Below the pieces are notes generated by a model. That model was not told the origin of the DNA. It did not search any database and worked only from the letters and a program-made list of their open reading frames with translations. 64,000 nt of DNA. Source: Microlunatus kandeliicorticis (GTDB taxonomy: Bacteria; Actinomycetota; Actinomycetes; Propionibacteriales; Propionibacteriaceae). The stretch is taken from positions 62,001 through 126,000 of the forward strand of contig NZ_JACGWT010000001.1 of assembly GCF_014137855.1 (NCBI RefSeq). Reading direction: 5' to 3'. Position numbers and translations under genes: made by a program. Shown here one piece after another: positions 9,311 through 17,808 of this stretch; within the stretch, counting starts at the first letter, position 1, and each line of letters begins with the position of its first letter.

Positions 9311-9994
9311 TCAGGCCCCGCCCGCCACCTCGACCGTGGTGGTCCGCCGGGCCACGAGCGCGGCCGCGAGCTCGTCGAGGTCGCGGTCGGTGCGGAAGGC
9401 GAAGCCGCGCAGCATGGCCAGCGCGTCGGAGGAACAGCAGCCGGTGCCCTCCTCGAGCATGCCGATCGCCTGCCAGACCCGCATCCGGTCGACCACCGGT
9501 CGGCGTGCGCACCAGGCCACGGAGCCGTTGCTCTCGGTGGGCGGGCACGCTGGCTGCTCGTCGGCGGCGAGCGAGCGCGACAGCGTGCCGATCGCGCGCC
9601 GAACCAGCGCGGCGGCCTCACGCACCCGGTCCGGAGAGGGGCACCAGCGTCGGTCGGGACGCGGGGAAAAGAGGTCGAGCACGGCCTGCAGGCTCCCGGC
9701 CGCCACCCGGATCGTGACCGTGGAGCGATAGGGCGTCGCCTCGGCCATCACCTGGTGGAAGAGCGGCCAGCGTCGCCGGATCACCGCCTCGTCGAGCGCC
9801 AGGGTCGGCGCCACCGCCGTCTCGAGGCCGGGTGCGTCCCCCAGCGTCGCCGAGGCCTGCTCGAGGCGGCGGACGTGTGCATCGCTCGCCGCCAGCGGCA
9901 CCCGCAGGTCGTCCAGGGCGAGGGTGATCCCGGCGGCCGGCACCTCGAGGAGGTCGAGGCAGTGGTCGATCGGGACTCCCGTCGACGTGCTCAT
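9311..9994 (-). CDS. ANTAR domain-containing regulator
   Basis: About 227 residues. The C-terminal third is an ANTAR-like helical domain (DRMRVWQAIGMLEEGTG, then DALAMLRGFAFRTDRDLDEL). The N-terminal part resembles no named sensor domain. ATG 9994 was chosen over the in-frame ATG 10057 because a GGGAGTGACGGG-type site precedes it; the choice is uncertain. It probably acts with or parallel to the GAF-ANTAR protein 176 bp downstream. Confidence 0.75.
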   Translation of the reverse strand: MSTSTGVPIDHCLDLLEVPAAGITLALDDLRVPLAASDAHVRRLEQASATLGDAPGLETAVAPTLALDEAVIRRRWPLFHQVMAEATPYRSTVTIRVAAGSLQAVLDLFSPRPDRRWCPSPDRVREAAALVRRAIGTLSRSLAADEQPACPPTESNGSVAWCARRPVVDRMRVWQAIGMLEEGTGCCSSDALAMLRGFAFRTDRDLDELAAALVARRTTTVEVAGGA

Positions 9995-10275
9995 CCCGTC
10001 ACTCCCGTCCGCTGCGTCGACACCGACAGTCGACGTGGGCAGCGTCGAGGTCCGCATACCCGAGCCCGGCGGTCTTCAACCGGACCGCGGAGGCGGCGGA
10101 CTAGCCGCGGGCGCCGTTCCCGCGGCCCTCTTGACCGGGTCCTGAGCATCGGCCGAAACGCTGAGCGAGCTTTCGGCTCGCGCGGACGACAGCCGAACCG
10201 CGTCCTGATGTGTTGAATCTTGAATTGTTCTTGTCAGCAGGACCCCCCAAGAACAGCACTCAGGAGCCCCCCGAA

Positions 10276-10908
10276 ATGTCGAACACCACCCCCAAGAACA
10301 CGAACGCCAAGAGCACGACCGTGAAGAAGATCGTCGCCTTCACCGCGATCCCCGCCGCCCTGGTCGTCTCCGGTCTCGCCGTCGCGCAGGCCTCCTACTC
10401 GGCCTACTCCGCGACCACGGTCAACCCGACCTCGAACTGGACCTCCGGCACCGTCGCGCTGTCCGACGACGACGCCAACACCGCCCTGTTCACCGCCTCC
10501 AACCTCAAGCCCGGTGCGACCGGTAGCCAGTGCATCACCGTCACCTCCACCGGCAGCCTCGCCTCCACGGTCAAGCTGTACGGCACGAACTACGCGACGA
10601 CCAATGACCTGGCTTCCCAGATCAGCCTGACCGTGGTCCAGGGCAGCGGCGGCTCGTTCGGCAACTGCACCAACTTCACCGCCTCGACCACCAACCCGAC
10701 CCTGTACTCGGGCAGCCTGGCCGGCTTCGGCACCGGCGCCACCGCCAAGACCAGCTTCGCCACCGGGATCGGGGACTGGGCGCCGACCGGCACCGGGTCG
10801 GAGTCCCGGACGTTCAAGATCAGCTACAGCCTGGCCAGCAACGCCCCGAACTCCAGCCAGGGCGGCACCGCCGCGCTGGGCTTCACCTGGGAAGCCCAGA
10901 ACAGCTGA
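10276..10908 (+). CDS. TasA/camelysin-like secreted protein with SipW-class signal peptide
   Basis: A 210-residue exported protein. After a Lys-rich n-region and a hydrophobic segment (VVSGLAVAQASYSAYSAT) comes the hallmark of SipW-processed TasA/camelysin relatives (NWTSGTVALSDDDANTALF). The mature part is a Thr/Ser/Gly-rich beta sandwich that looks fibre- or matrix-forming. Codon use is extremely biased to ACC, AAC, GGC and AAG, as in highly expressed genes, and the 60 bp upstream are unusually A+T rich. No sipW gene is in the window. A perfect stem-loop lies 102 bp after the stop. Confidence 0.75.
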   Translation: MSNTTPKNTNAKSTTVKKIVAFTAIPAALVVSGLAVAQASYSAYSATTVNPTSNWTSGTVALSDDDANTALFTASNLKPGATGSQCITVTSTGSLASTVKLYGTNYATTNDLASQISLTVVQGSGGSFGNCTNFTASTTNPTLYSGSLAGFGTGATAKTSFATGIGDWAPTGTGSESRTFKISYSLASNAPNSSQGGTAALGFTWEAQNS

Positions 10909-11010
10909 GCCACCGGCCGGCGACCACGATCTCTCCGGGCCCTGCACCTGCTGACACACGCGCAGGGACTGGCCGGCCACCAGGGGGCGGCCGACCGCCG
11001 GAGCACCGCA

Positions 11011-11042
11011 CGACCCGGACCGGCCCGCGCCGGTCCGGGTCG
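11011..11042 (+). terminator. Perfect 13-bp stem-loop, likely terminator of the TasA-like gene
   Basis: CGACCCGGACCGG (11011-11023) and its exact complement (11030-11042) flank a 6-nt loop. It lies 102 bp downstream of the secreted-protein stop in an otherwise empty 315-bp gap. There is only a weak T-tract (TTGCCC) after the stem. Confidence 0.65.
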
Positions 11043-11223
11043 TTGCCCGTCGCCAGAAAGTCCTGATCGAGGAATCGCTACAGATTTCCACTGAGCCGAG
11101 CCTGTGAGCCCATGAGAGGTGACAATGGACAGCGTTTCCCCCCGAAACGGCGCACCGGGCAGCACGCCTGGTGCCGGTCACGGCACGGCACACGGCGTGC
11201 ACAGTCGAAAGGGGGTGAGGCAC

Positions 11224-12063
11224 GTGGCTTCCCCGTTCCGCGTCCACCCGACTCCGTACGTCCAGGTCCGCCGGTCGTGGGTGGCGGACTACGAGATCGG
11301 TGAACGCCGTCAGGAGCTCGAGACTCCGACGATGCGCCGGCTCAAGCCGCTGCTCGCGCCGTGGAGCTCGTTGATCTGCGTCGACACCATCGACCGGGTG
11401 ATGGCCCTGACCTTCGACGACGGTCCGGACCCCGAGCTGACCCCGTCCGTCCTCGACGCCCTCGCGGCCGAGGGTGCGCGGGCGACCTTCTTCATGCTCT
11501 CCGCGACCGCGCGCCGGCACCCCGCGCTGGCTCGGCGGGTGGCCGCCGAGGGACACGAGATCGCCCTCCACGGCGTCGTGCACGAGCGCAGCACGGAGCT
11601 GCCGCTCACCCGCGCCGCGGCCCGGCTGCGCCAGGGCAAGGAGGAGCTCGAGGACGTCGTCGGGCAGGAGATCCGGCTGTTCCGCCCCACCTACGGCGCG
11701 ATCCGGATGGGGCTGTTGCTGCAGGCCCGTCGGCTCGGGCTCGAGACCGTCATCTGGTCGGCCTGGGCCCGCGACTGGCTCGGCGACCCGCCCGAGGAGG
11801 TGGCCGAGCGCGCCTACGTCGCCCGCCATCCGGGGGCGGTCGTGCTGCTGCACGACATCGTCGGGGCCGAGGCCGGCCCTCGCCCGCTGAGCAGCCCGGA
11901 GACCGTCCCGCTGCTTCTCGACAAGCTGCGCCCCGAGGGCTGGCGCTACCTCACCGTCGGTCAGCTCACGGCCCGCTATCCGCACATCCGCTGCCACTGG
12001 TTCCTGCCACCCGGCAAGTCCCGCCCGAACGGCGCGCCGGCGGAGCCGGGTCGCGCGGCCTGA
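11224..12063 (+). CDS. Polysaccharide deacetylase (NodB homology domain)
   Basis: A carbohydrate esterase 4-type protein, predicted to remove N- or O-acetyl groups from a polysaccharide or peptidoglycan. Motif 1 is intact (ALTFDDGPD, catalytic and metal Asp). Motif 2 reads HGVVH, the usual HxxxH metal pair. Motif 3 is RPTYG and motif 5 VVLLHD. No signal peptide is visible, so export or a cytosolic role is open. GTG 11224 follows GGGGGTGAGG; an alternative ATG at 11125 with AGAGGTG would add 33 low-complexity residues. Confidence 0.85.
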   Translation: MASPFRVHPTPYVQVRRSWVADYEIGERRQELETPTMRRLKPLLAPWSSLICVDTIDRVMALTFDDGPDPELTPSVLDALAAEGARATFFMLSATARRHPALARRVAAEGHEIALHGVVHERSTELPLTRAAARLRQGKEELEDVVGQEIRLFRPTYGAIRMGLLLQARRLGLETVIWSAWARDWLGDPPEEVAERAYVARHPGAVVLLHDIVGAEAGPRPLSSPETVPLLLDKLRPEGWRYLTVGQLTARYPHIRCHWFLPPGKSRPNGAPAEPGRAA

Positions 12064-12333
12064 TCCATCGCGTTTCGGCAGGGATCGAAAGGTGACCACG
12101 TCCACGGCTCGCGGCAGGCTCCCGGGTGCGGCCGGCAATGCTGCGCAGACCGCCCGCCGTCGCCCCCGGCTGTCGTACGCTGGCGATCCGAGCTCGGACT
12201 TGGGCAGTCGGACTCCCGTCGTGACGTCGTCGTCAGGACGGTCGAGAGTCGCGTGACCGACCGGTTGCGGGCGGTCACTGCGGCCGGGGCCACCGCTGCG
12301 CCCGAGAGTTCGAACACATCACACGGGGGAGAC

Positions 12334-13074
12334 ATGCCGATGCGCGAGGAGGCGCCGACGACGGCACCGGGCGTGCGGCTCTGCGACGTCTACGGCGCCG
12401 GCGGTCACGCCCAGGTCGTCTCCGACGTGGTGCGCTCCCAGGGCTGGACGGTGCGCCACATCATCAACGACTACCCGGGCAACCACCACCCGGCGAGCCG
12501 CGATCTCGTCCCCGGGATCCGGTTGCTCGGACCCGAGCACTACCCGCCACCGGACGTCCCGGTGGTGATGGCCGTCGGCCGCAACGGCGAGCGCTCCGAG
12601 CTGGTGACCATGCTCGAGGGACTCGACGTCCCGGCCGTCTTCCGGCAGGCCGTCCACCCGAGTGCGCTGATCGCTTCGACCAGCACCCTCGGGGAGGGGA
12701 CGGTGGTGCTGCACGGCGCGGTCGTGCAGCCGAACGCCCGGGTCGGTCGGCACGTGTTGATCAACACCGCGGCCAGCGTCGACCACGACTGCGTCGTCGG
12801 TGACTTCGTGCACGTCAGCCCGCACGCGACGCTCTGCGGCCACGTCGAGGTGGGCGAGGGCACCCATATCGGCGCCGGCGCGGTGGTGATCCCCTCGGTG
12901 CGGATCGGCCGCTGGTGCCGGATCGGTGCCGGCGCCGTGGTCATCTCCGACGTCCCCGACCACGTCACCGTGGTCGGCAACCCGGCCCGGGTGCTGCCGG
13001 ACCGGACCGGTGAGCCCGCGCCCGGATCGGGCGACAGCACCACCACACCTCACGCGTACTGGAGGTCCTCATGA
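12334..13074 (+). CDS. PglD/NeuD-like sugar O/N-acetyltransferase
   Basis: An acetyl-CoA-dependent acyltransferase of 246 residues. An N-terminal Rossmann-like sugar-nucleotide part (DVYGAGGHAQVVSDVV) is followed by a left-handed beta-helix of hexapeptide repeats (VVLHGAVVQPNARVG, VEVGEGTHIGAGAVV, RIGAGAVVISDVPDH). The catalytic His is probably in ASVDHDCVVGDF. The ATG 12334 start follows GGGGGAGAC; longer in-frame starts exist. The stop overlaps the next gene by 4 nt. With the dehydratase and aminotransferase at 15943-18959 it can complete a UDP-diacetamido-sugar pathway. Confidence 0.88.
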   Translation: MPMREEAPTTAPGVRLCDVYGAGGHAQVVSDVVRSQGWTVRHIINDYPGNHHPASRDLVPGIRLLGPEHYPPPDVPVVMAVGRNGERSELVTMLEGLDVPAVFRQAVHPSALIASTSTLGEGTVVLHGAVVQPNARVGRHVLINTAASVDHDCVVGDFVHVSPHATLCGHVEVGEGTHIGAGAVVIPSVRIGRWCRIGAGAVVISDVPDHVTVVGNPARVLPDRTGEPAPGSGDSTTTPHAYWRSS

Positions 13075-14684
13075 CGGTGATCGACGCACCCACCTCGTCG
13101 GCGACCCTCGACCCGACCGGTGCAGCCGGCGCGACCGGCCACGACCTCGTGTTCGTCGGGGCCGGCGCCTCGACCGCCTACACCCTGGTCGCCCTGCTCG
13201 ACGTCCTGGCCGAGCACCCGGTCCCCGAGGTCCCGCTGCGGCTCGCTGCGGTCGACCGGGCGAGCGACGCGTTCTCCGGGCTGCCGTACGGCGACCGGGC
13301 CGCCCGCACCTGCCTGCTGATCACCTCGCTGCACGACTTCCTGCCCGACGAGGAACGCGGTCGCTTCTCGCGCTGGCTGGCCGAAAACAAGCACTGGGTG
13401 TTCGACGAGCTCCACGCCACCGCCGGCGCCTGGGGTCGGACCTGGTGGAGCCGGCACCGCGACGCGATCGCCCGGGACGACTTCGACCTGATCTTCCTGC
13501 CCCGCTACGTCTTCGGGGCCTACCTCAAGGACCTGGCCCGTCGGGCGATCGCGCGCGCGGAGGACTCGGGCCGGGCCCGGGTCAGCGTGCTGCGCGACGA
13601 GGTCCTCGGCGTTCGCCGGGACGGCTCCGGCTACGAGATCGTCGGCGCCGAGTACCGGCTCCGGGCCGACCGGGTGGTGCTCGCGGTGGGTTCGCCGCCG
13701 GCCGCGCCACGGCTCGCGGAGGGCGCGGACGCCGCCGACGCCGTCCTGCTCGACGACCCCTTCGCCGACCTGCCCGCCGCGCTCCGTGCGGTCGGCGCCC
13801 GGCTCGATCGGCAGGCCGACCAGCCTGCGCACCCGGCCCACGTCGTGATCATCGGCGGCAACGCCAGCGCGATGGACGTGCTCTACCAGGTGAACGACCT
13901 GGACGGCGCCGGGACCGCCGTCGTCACCGTCCTCTGCCCGAGCGGCGAGCTGCCCGCCAAGATCGTCGACCACCCGGCGGCGCCGGGCTTCGAGCCGGCG
14001 GAGCTGCAGGCACTGGCCCACAGCGAGACCGTCCGGGCGGCCGAGCTGTACGCCGCCGCGGTTCTCGACATCGGACACGGCCGCGAGGCCGGGTTCACCG
14101 CCGCGGACACGCTGGCGCCGGTCTCCCAGGCGGTCATCGCGCTGCTCCCGCGGCTGTCGCCGGAGGAGACGACCGAGTTCGCCGGACGCTGGGGTGCCCA
14201 GTTGGGCCGGCACCAGCGCCGGGCCGGGGCCGAGTACTGGGAGGTGGTCGAGCGGCTCACCGCCGAGGACCGCTTCGCGCTGGTCGCGGGCTCCTTCACC
14301 GGGCTCGCGGTGGCGTCCGACGGCACCACCGCCGTCGAGTACGTCGGTCCCGACGGGCCGACGCAGCTCGACCGGCCCGCCGACGTGGTCGTCAACTGCG
14401 CCGGTCCCGGCGGGGACCTGCGGCTGGCCGCTCCGCGGCTGCTCGGTCAGCTGATCGAGGACGGGGTGTGTCAGCCGAGCCACCTCGGCGCCGGGATCGC
14501 CGTCGGCGAGGGGCTGCGGGCCGCGGACGGGCTCTGGGTGATGGGCCCGCTGCTGTCGGGCAACGTCGTCGACGGGCGGCCGATCTGGCACATGGAGCAC
14601 TGCGGCCGGATCAGCGCCTACGGCACCGAGCTCGGCCGGCGGCTGGCCGGCGAGCTCGGTGACGCCGAGGACGCCGCGGCCTAG
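13071..14684 (+). CDS. FAD/NAD(P)-binding domain protein
   Basis: A 537-residue flavoprotein-like protein. The N-terminal dinucleotide fold reads LVFVGAGASTAYTLVALL, a second nucleotide fold VVIIGGNASAMDVLYQ, and the C-terminal part ADVVVNCAGPGGDLRL. It resembles the NAD_binding_9-type family of predicted amine or sugar oxidases; the substrate is unknown. It is translationally coupled (ATGA) to the acetyltransferase, so it probably acts on the same sugar or its carrier. Its TAG stop shares the CTAG at 14681-14684 with the convergent glycosyltransferase stop. Confidence 0.82.
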   Translation: MTVIDAPTSSATLDPTGAAGATGHDLVFVGAGASTAYTLVALLDVLAEHPVPEVPLRLAAVDRASDAFSGLPYGDRAARTCLLITSLHDFLPDEERGRFSRWLAENKHWVFDELHATAGAWGRTWWSRHRDAIARDDFDLIFLPRYVFGAYLKDLARRAIARAEDSGRARVSVLRDEVLGVRRDGSGYEIVGAEYRLRADRVVLAVGSPPAAPRLAEGADAADAVLLDDPFADLPAALRAVGARLDRQADQPAHPAHVVIIGGNASAMDVLYQVNDLDGAGTAVVTVLCPSGELPAKIVDHPAAPGFEPAELQALAHSETVRAAELYAAAVLDIGHGREAGFTAADTLAPVSQAVIALLPRLSPEETTEFAGRWGAQLGRHQRRAGAEYWEVVERLTAEDRFALVAGSFTGLAVASDGTTAVEYVGPDGPTQLDRPADVVVNCAGPGGDLRLAAPRLLGQLIEDGVCQPSHLGAGIAVGEGLRAADGLWVMGPLLSGNVVDGRPIWHMEHCGRISAYGTELGRRLAGELGDAEDAAA

Positions 14685-15604
14685 GAGCTCGCGCCGCCGA
14701 TCGTCACCGGTCGCGGTCGAGCGGTGCGGGCCCGGGCTCGGCGCCCGGGCTCGCCCAGCTTGTGGCCGACGTACCAGCCGACCTGCCAGATCAGCGCGCC
14801 CGGGTGCGGGACCGAGCGGACCATCCCGATCAGCACGGCGACCTTGCCGCTCTTCTGCCGGGCGGCCTCCGGCGGAGTGGCCCGCGCGGCCTCCGGGACG
14901 TCCTCAGGACGGACGTGCGCGAAGCGGTGCTCGATCTCGGCCTGCGCTGCCCCGTAGTTGCGGCCCTGGCGCCACATCGAGCGCAGCGTGCTGCGCAGCC
15001 CGACGTGCAGGGTCGCCTCCGGCACGAAGTGCAGCGGGACGCCGGCCAGCTGGACCCGCCAGCAGAAGTCGACGTCCTGCAGACCGATCAGGTCGGGCTC
15101 GAAGCCGCCGACCGCCTCGTAGACCGAGCGTTCGATACCCATGTTGCCGCCGCCCGCGTGCGGCAGCGGCGGCCCGACCGGCCACCACTGCAGACCGTCG
15201 CCCTGGGGCACGGTCCGGCTGATCGCCGACGGCGAGTTCAGTACCTTGGCGTCGAGCCGGCCGGCCACGAACCGGTGCTCGCGCATGGCGCCGGCCATCG
15301 CCTCCAGCCAGCCCGGCGCCACCATGTCGTCGGCGTCGACGAACAGGATCCAGGGCGTGTCACAGGTCGCCACCGCGACGTTGCGGGCGTAGGCGCCGCT
15401 GGGTCGGTCCGGGGCCGAGACCACCCGCAGGTCGAGCCGGTCGGCGAAGCTCTCCGCCACCGCGACCGTGCCGTCGGTGCTGCGGTTGTCGACGACCACG
15501 ACCTCCCAGTCGAGGTCCGGGCCCTGCCCGACGAGAGCCTCCAGCTGCACGCCCAAGGTGTCCTCGGCGTTGTAGGCCGCGATGACGACGCTCAGGTCCT
15601 TCAC
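14681..15604 (-). CDS. Glycosyltransferase family 2
   Basis: A 307-residue GT-A fold transferase: SVVIAAYNAEDTLGVQL at the N-terminus, VVVDNRSTDGTVAVAE, and the DxD-like ILFVDADD for metal and nucleotide-sugar binding. The C-terminal part has no membrane helix, so it is probably a peripheral cytosolic enzyme adding one sugar to a lipid-linked or protein acceptor. GTG 15604 follows GTGGAGACGG; longer in-frame starts are possible. Donor and acceptor are unknown, but the neighbours suggest a cell-surface glycan. Confidence 0.88.
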   Translation of the reverse strand: MKDLSVVIAAYNAEDTLGVQLEALVGQGPDLDWEVVVVDNRSTDGTVAVAESFADRLDLRVVSAPDRPSGAYARNVAVATCDTPWILFVDADDMVAPGWLEAMAGAMREHRFVAGRLDAKVLNSPSAISRTVPQGDGLQWWPVGPPLPHAGGGNMGIERSVYEAVGGFEPDLIGLQDVDFCWRVQLAGVPLHFVPEATLHVGLRSTLRSMWRQGRNYGAAQAEIEHRFAHVRPEDVPEAARATPPEAARQKSGKVAVLIGMVRSVPHPGALIWQVGWYVGHKLGEPGRRARARTARPRPVTIGGASS

Positions 15605-15942
15605 CCGTCTCCACTCTCTTCCTCGTCCGGCCGGCTCACCGGTCCCCCGGGGCCGTCCGGCCCGCCCGGCGACGCCCGCAGGCGGCCGGAGCGCTCGGTG
15701 TCGCACCGTCCCCCACGGACGACCGAGACGACGATAGGCGTTCTCCGGGTCCGGCGGAGCGGGTCACTGACATGCTCGGCAGACTCCCGCGCCGTCATCA
15801 GGTTGCTCTCAGCGAACGGCGTTTTTTCGGAGTCGCCGATGTGACCTACCCCGCTGGCTAGAATCGCCGTGTCTCCACCCGCCCGCAGTCGGGCGCTGGT
15901 GGATCGGCGGCCGCATTCGGCCGTGCAGATGATCGGGGGATC
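15605..15942. promoter_or_regulatory. Divergent promoter region between GT2 and the dehydratase operon
   Basis: The 338-bp gap holds no gene. For the rightward operon a clear -10 TAGAAT lies at 15859-15864, and GGGGG at 15936-15940 is the ribosome binding site of the dehydratase. No comparably clear leftward promoter was found. Confidence 0.5.
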
Positions 15943-17808
15943 ATGAGAGAACGCAGACGGCACCGTGCTGCCGTGATGACGTCCGAGGAGGGCGACGGAG
16001 GCCGCGCGCTACGCCCGGCCGTGCTCCGCGTCGTGGACACGCTCGCGGTCGCGGTGGGCATGGTGCTCGCCCACGCGGCCCGCTACGACGACTCGGCCGA
16101 ACCGATGAACATCGTCGGTCTGGTGATCGGCGTGGTCGTCGCGGCCGCCGTCTTCCTCGCCGTGGCCACGGCGCTGCGACTGCACCAGGGCCGGCACGCG
16201 CTCGGCAGCGCTGACGAGTTCCGGACGCTGGCGGTCGCGGTCGGCTCGGCCACCCTCGCCGTGCTCGCACTCGACTTCGTCACCGGCTCCGCCCGGCTGA
16301 TGCCGCTGAGCGTGCCGGTGGTCGGTGGGCTGATCGCCTTCGTCGTCACCATCGGCTACCGCGCGATCGTCGCCGCCCGGGTGCTGGCCGCGGCTCCGCC
16401 GCGAGCCGGCCGGCGCACGCTGGTCTTCGGCGCCGGAGCCGCCGCCCAGCAGCTGATCCGCTCGATGATCTGGGACGACAGCGGCCACCTGCCGGTCGGT
16501 CTGCTCGACGACGACCCCGCCAAGCGGCACCTGGAGATCAAGGGCGTCCGGATGCTCGGCGGGCGCGAGGACATCGCCGCGGCCGCCGCCCGCACCGAGG
16601 CCGAGGTGTTGATCATCGCGCTGCCGTCGGCCGAGTCCGACCTGGTCCGCGACGTCTCCGAGCGCGCGGTCGCCGCCGGGCTGACCGTCAAGATCCTGCC
16701 GAAGATCTCCGATCTGCTCGACCGGAAGGGGATCGGCATCCGCGACGTCCGCGACATCAACATCGCCGACCTGCTCGGACGCCGCCAGGTGGAGACCGAC
16801 GTCAAGCAGATCAGCGGCTACCTGCGCGGCAAGCGGGTGCTGGTCACCGGTGCCGGCGGGTCGATCGGGTCCGAGCTGACCCGGCAGATCCACAGCGAGG
16901 GGCCGGCCGAGCTGATGATGCTCGACCGCGACGAGTCCGCGCTGCACGCGCTGCAGCTGACCCTGTTCGGGGAGGCCCGGCTCGACCTGCCGCAGGCCAT
17001 CCTCGCCGACATCCGCGACGGCGAGGCGCTCCGCCGGCTGTTCGAGGAGCGGCGTCCCGAGGTGGTGTTCCACGCCGCCGCGCTCAAGCACCTCAACATG
17101 CTCGAGCAGTACCCGGACGAGGCGTGGAAGACCAACGTGCTCGGCACCCTTAACGTGCTCGCCGCGGCCACCGCGGTCGGTGTCGACCACTTCATCAACG
17201 TCTCCACCGACAAGGCCGCCGACCCGGTCAACGTGCTCGGCCGGAGCAAGCGGCTGGCCGAGCGGCTGACCGCCACCTTCGGGCAGCACGCCACCGGACG
17301 GTTCCTGTCCGTCCGGTTCGGCAACGTGCTCGGCAGTCGGGGTTCGGTGCTCGAGACCTTTGCGGCGCAGATCGCCCGCGGCGGTCCGGTCACGGTGACC
17401 GACCCCGAGGTCACCCGCTACTTCATGACCATCCCCGAGGCCGTCCAGCTGGTCATCCAGGCCGGCGCGATCGGGGCCGACGGCGAAGCGCTCGTGCTCG
17501 ACATGGGCACGCCGGTGCGGATCGCCGACGTGGCCGAGCAGTTGATCAAGCTCGAGGGCCGTCCGATCGAGATCCGCTACACCGGTCTGCGTCCGGGCGA
17601 AAAGCTGCACGAGGAGCTGTTCGGGGCCGGCGAGCACGACGAGCGCCGGGCGCACCCGTTGATCAGCCACTGCGCGGTGCCGGCCTTCTCGCTGGACGCC
17701 GTCGAGCAGATCCGCACGGCGCACGGCATGGACGACTTCGTCGCCACCGAGGACGCCAAGCCGCTGCCGCTGGAGCGGGCAGCCCAACTGAACGGGGTGA
17801 CCCGATGA
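15943..17808 (+). CDS. Membrane-bound nucleotide-sugar 4,6-dehydratase (PglF/WbpM/CapD-like)
   Basis: A 621-residue integral membrane SDR predicted to convert UDP-GlcNAc to the 4-keto-6-deoxy sugar. It has four N-terminal membrane segments (residues about 25-150), a CoA-binding-like Rossmann domain (TLVFGAGAAAQQLIRS), and the catalytic SDR domain (RVLVTGAGGSIGSELTRQ, HAAALKHLNMLE, STDKAADP). The usual YxxxK is replaced by LGRSK; PglF/WbpM have Met at the Tyr position, here it is Leu. The stop overlaps the aminotransferase start (ATGA). Confidence 0.92.
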   Translation: MRERRRHRAAVMTSEEGDGGRALRPAVLRVVDTLAVAVGMVLAHAARYDDSAEPMNIVGLVIGVVVAAAVFLAVATALRLHQGRHALGSADEFRTLAVAVGSATLAVLALDFVTGSARLMPLSVPVVGGLIAFVVTIGYRAIVAARVLAAAPPRAGRRTLVFGAGAAAQQLIRSMIWDDSGHLPVGLLDDDPAKRHLEIKGVRMLGGREDIAAAAARTEAEVLIIALPSAESDLVRDVSERAVAAGLTVKILPKISDLLDRKGIGIRDVRDINIADLLGRRQVETDVKQISGYLRGKRVLVTGAGGSIGSELTRQIHSEGPAELMMLDRDESALHALQLTLFGEARLDLPQAILADIRDGEALRRLFEERRPEVVFHAAALKHLNMLEQYPDEAWKTNVLGTLNVLAAATAVGVDHFINVSTDKAADPVNVLGRSKRLAERLTATFGQHATGRFLSVRFGNVLGSRGSVLETFAAQIARGGPVTVTDPEVTRYFMTIPEAVQLVIQAGAIGADGEALVLDMGTPVRIADVAEQLIKLEGRPIEIRYTGLRPGEKLHEELFGAGEHDERRAHPLISHCAVPAFSLDAVEQIRTAHGMDDFVATEDAKPLPLERAAQLNGVTR

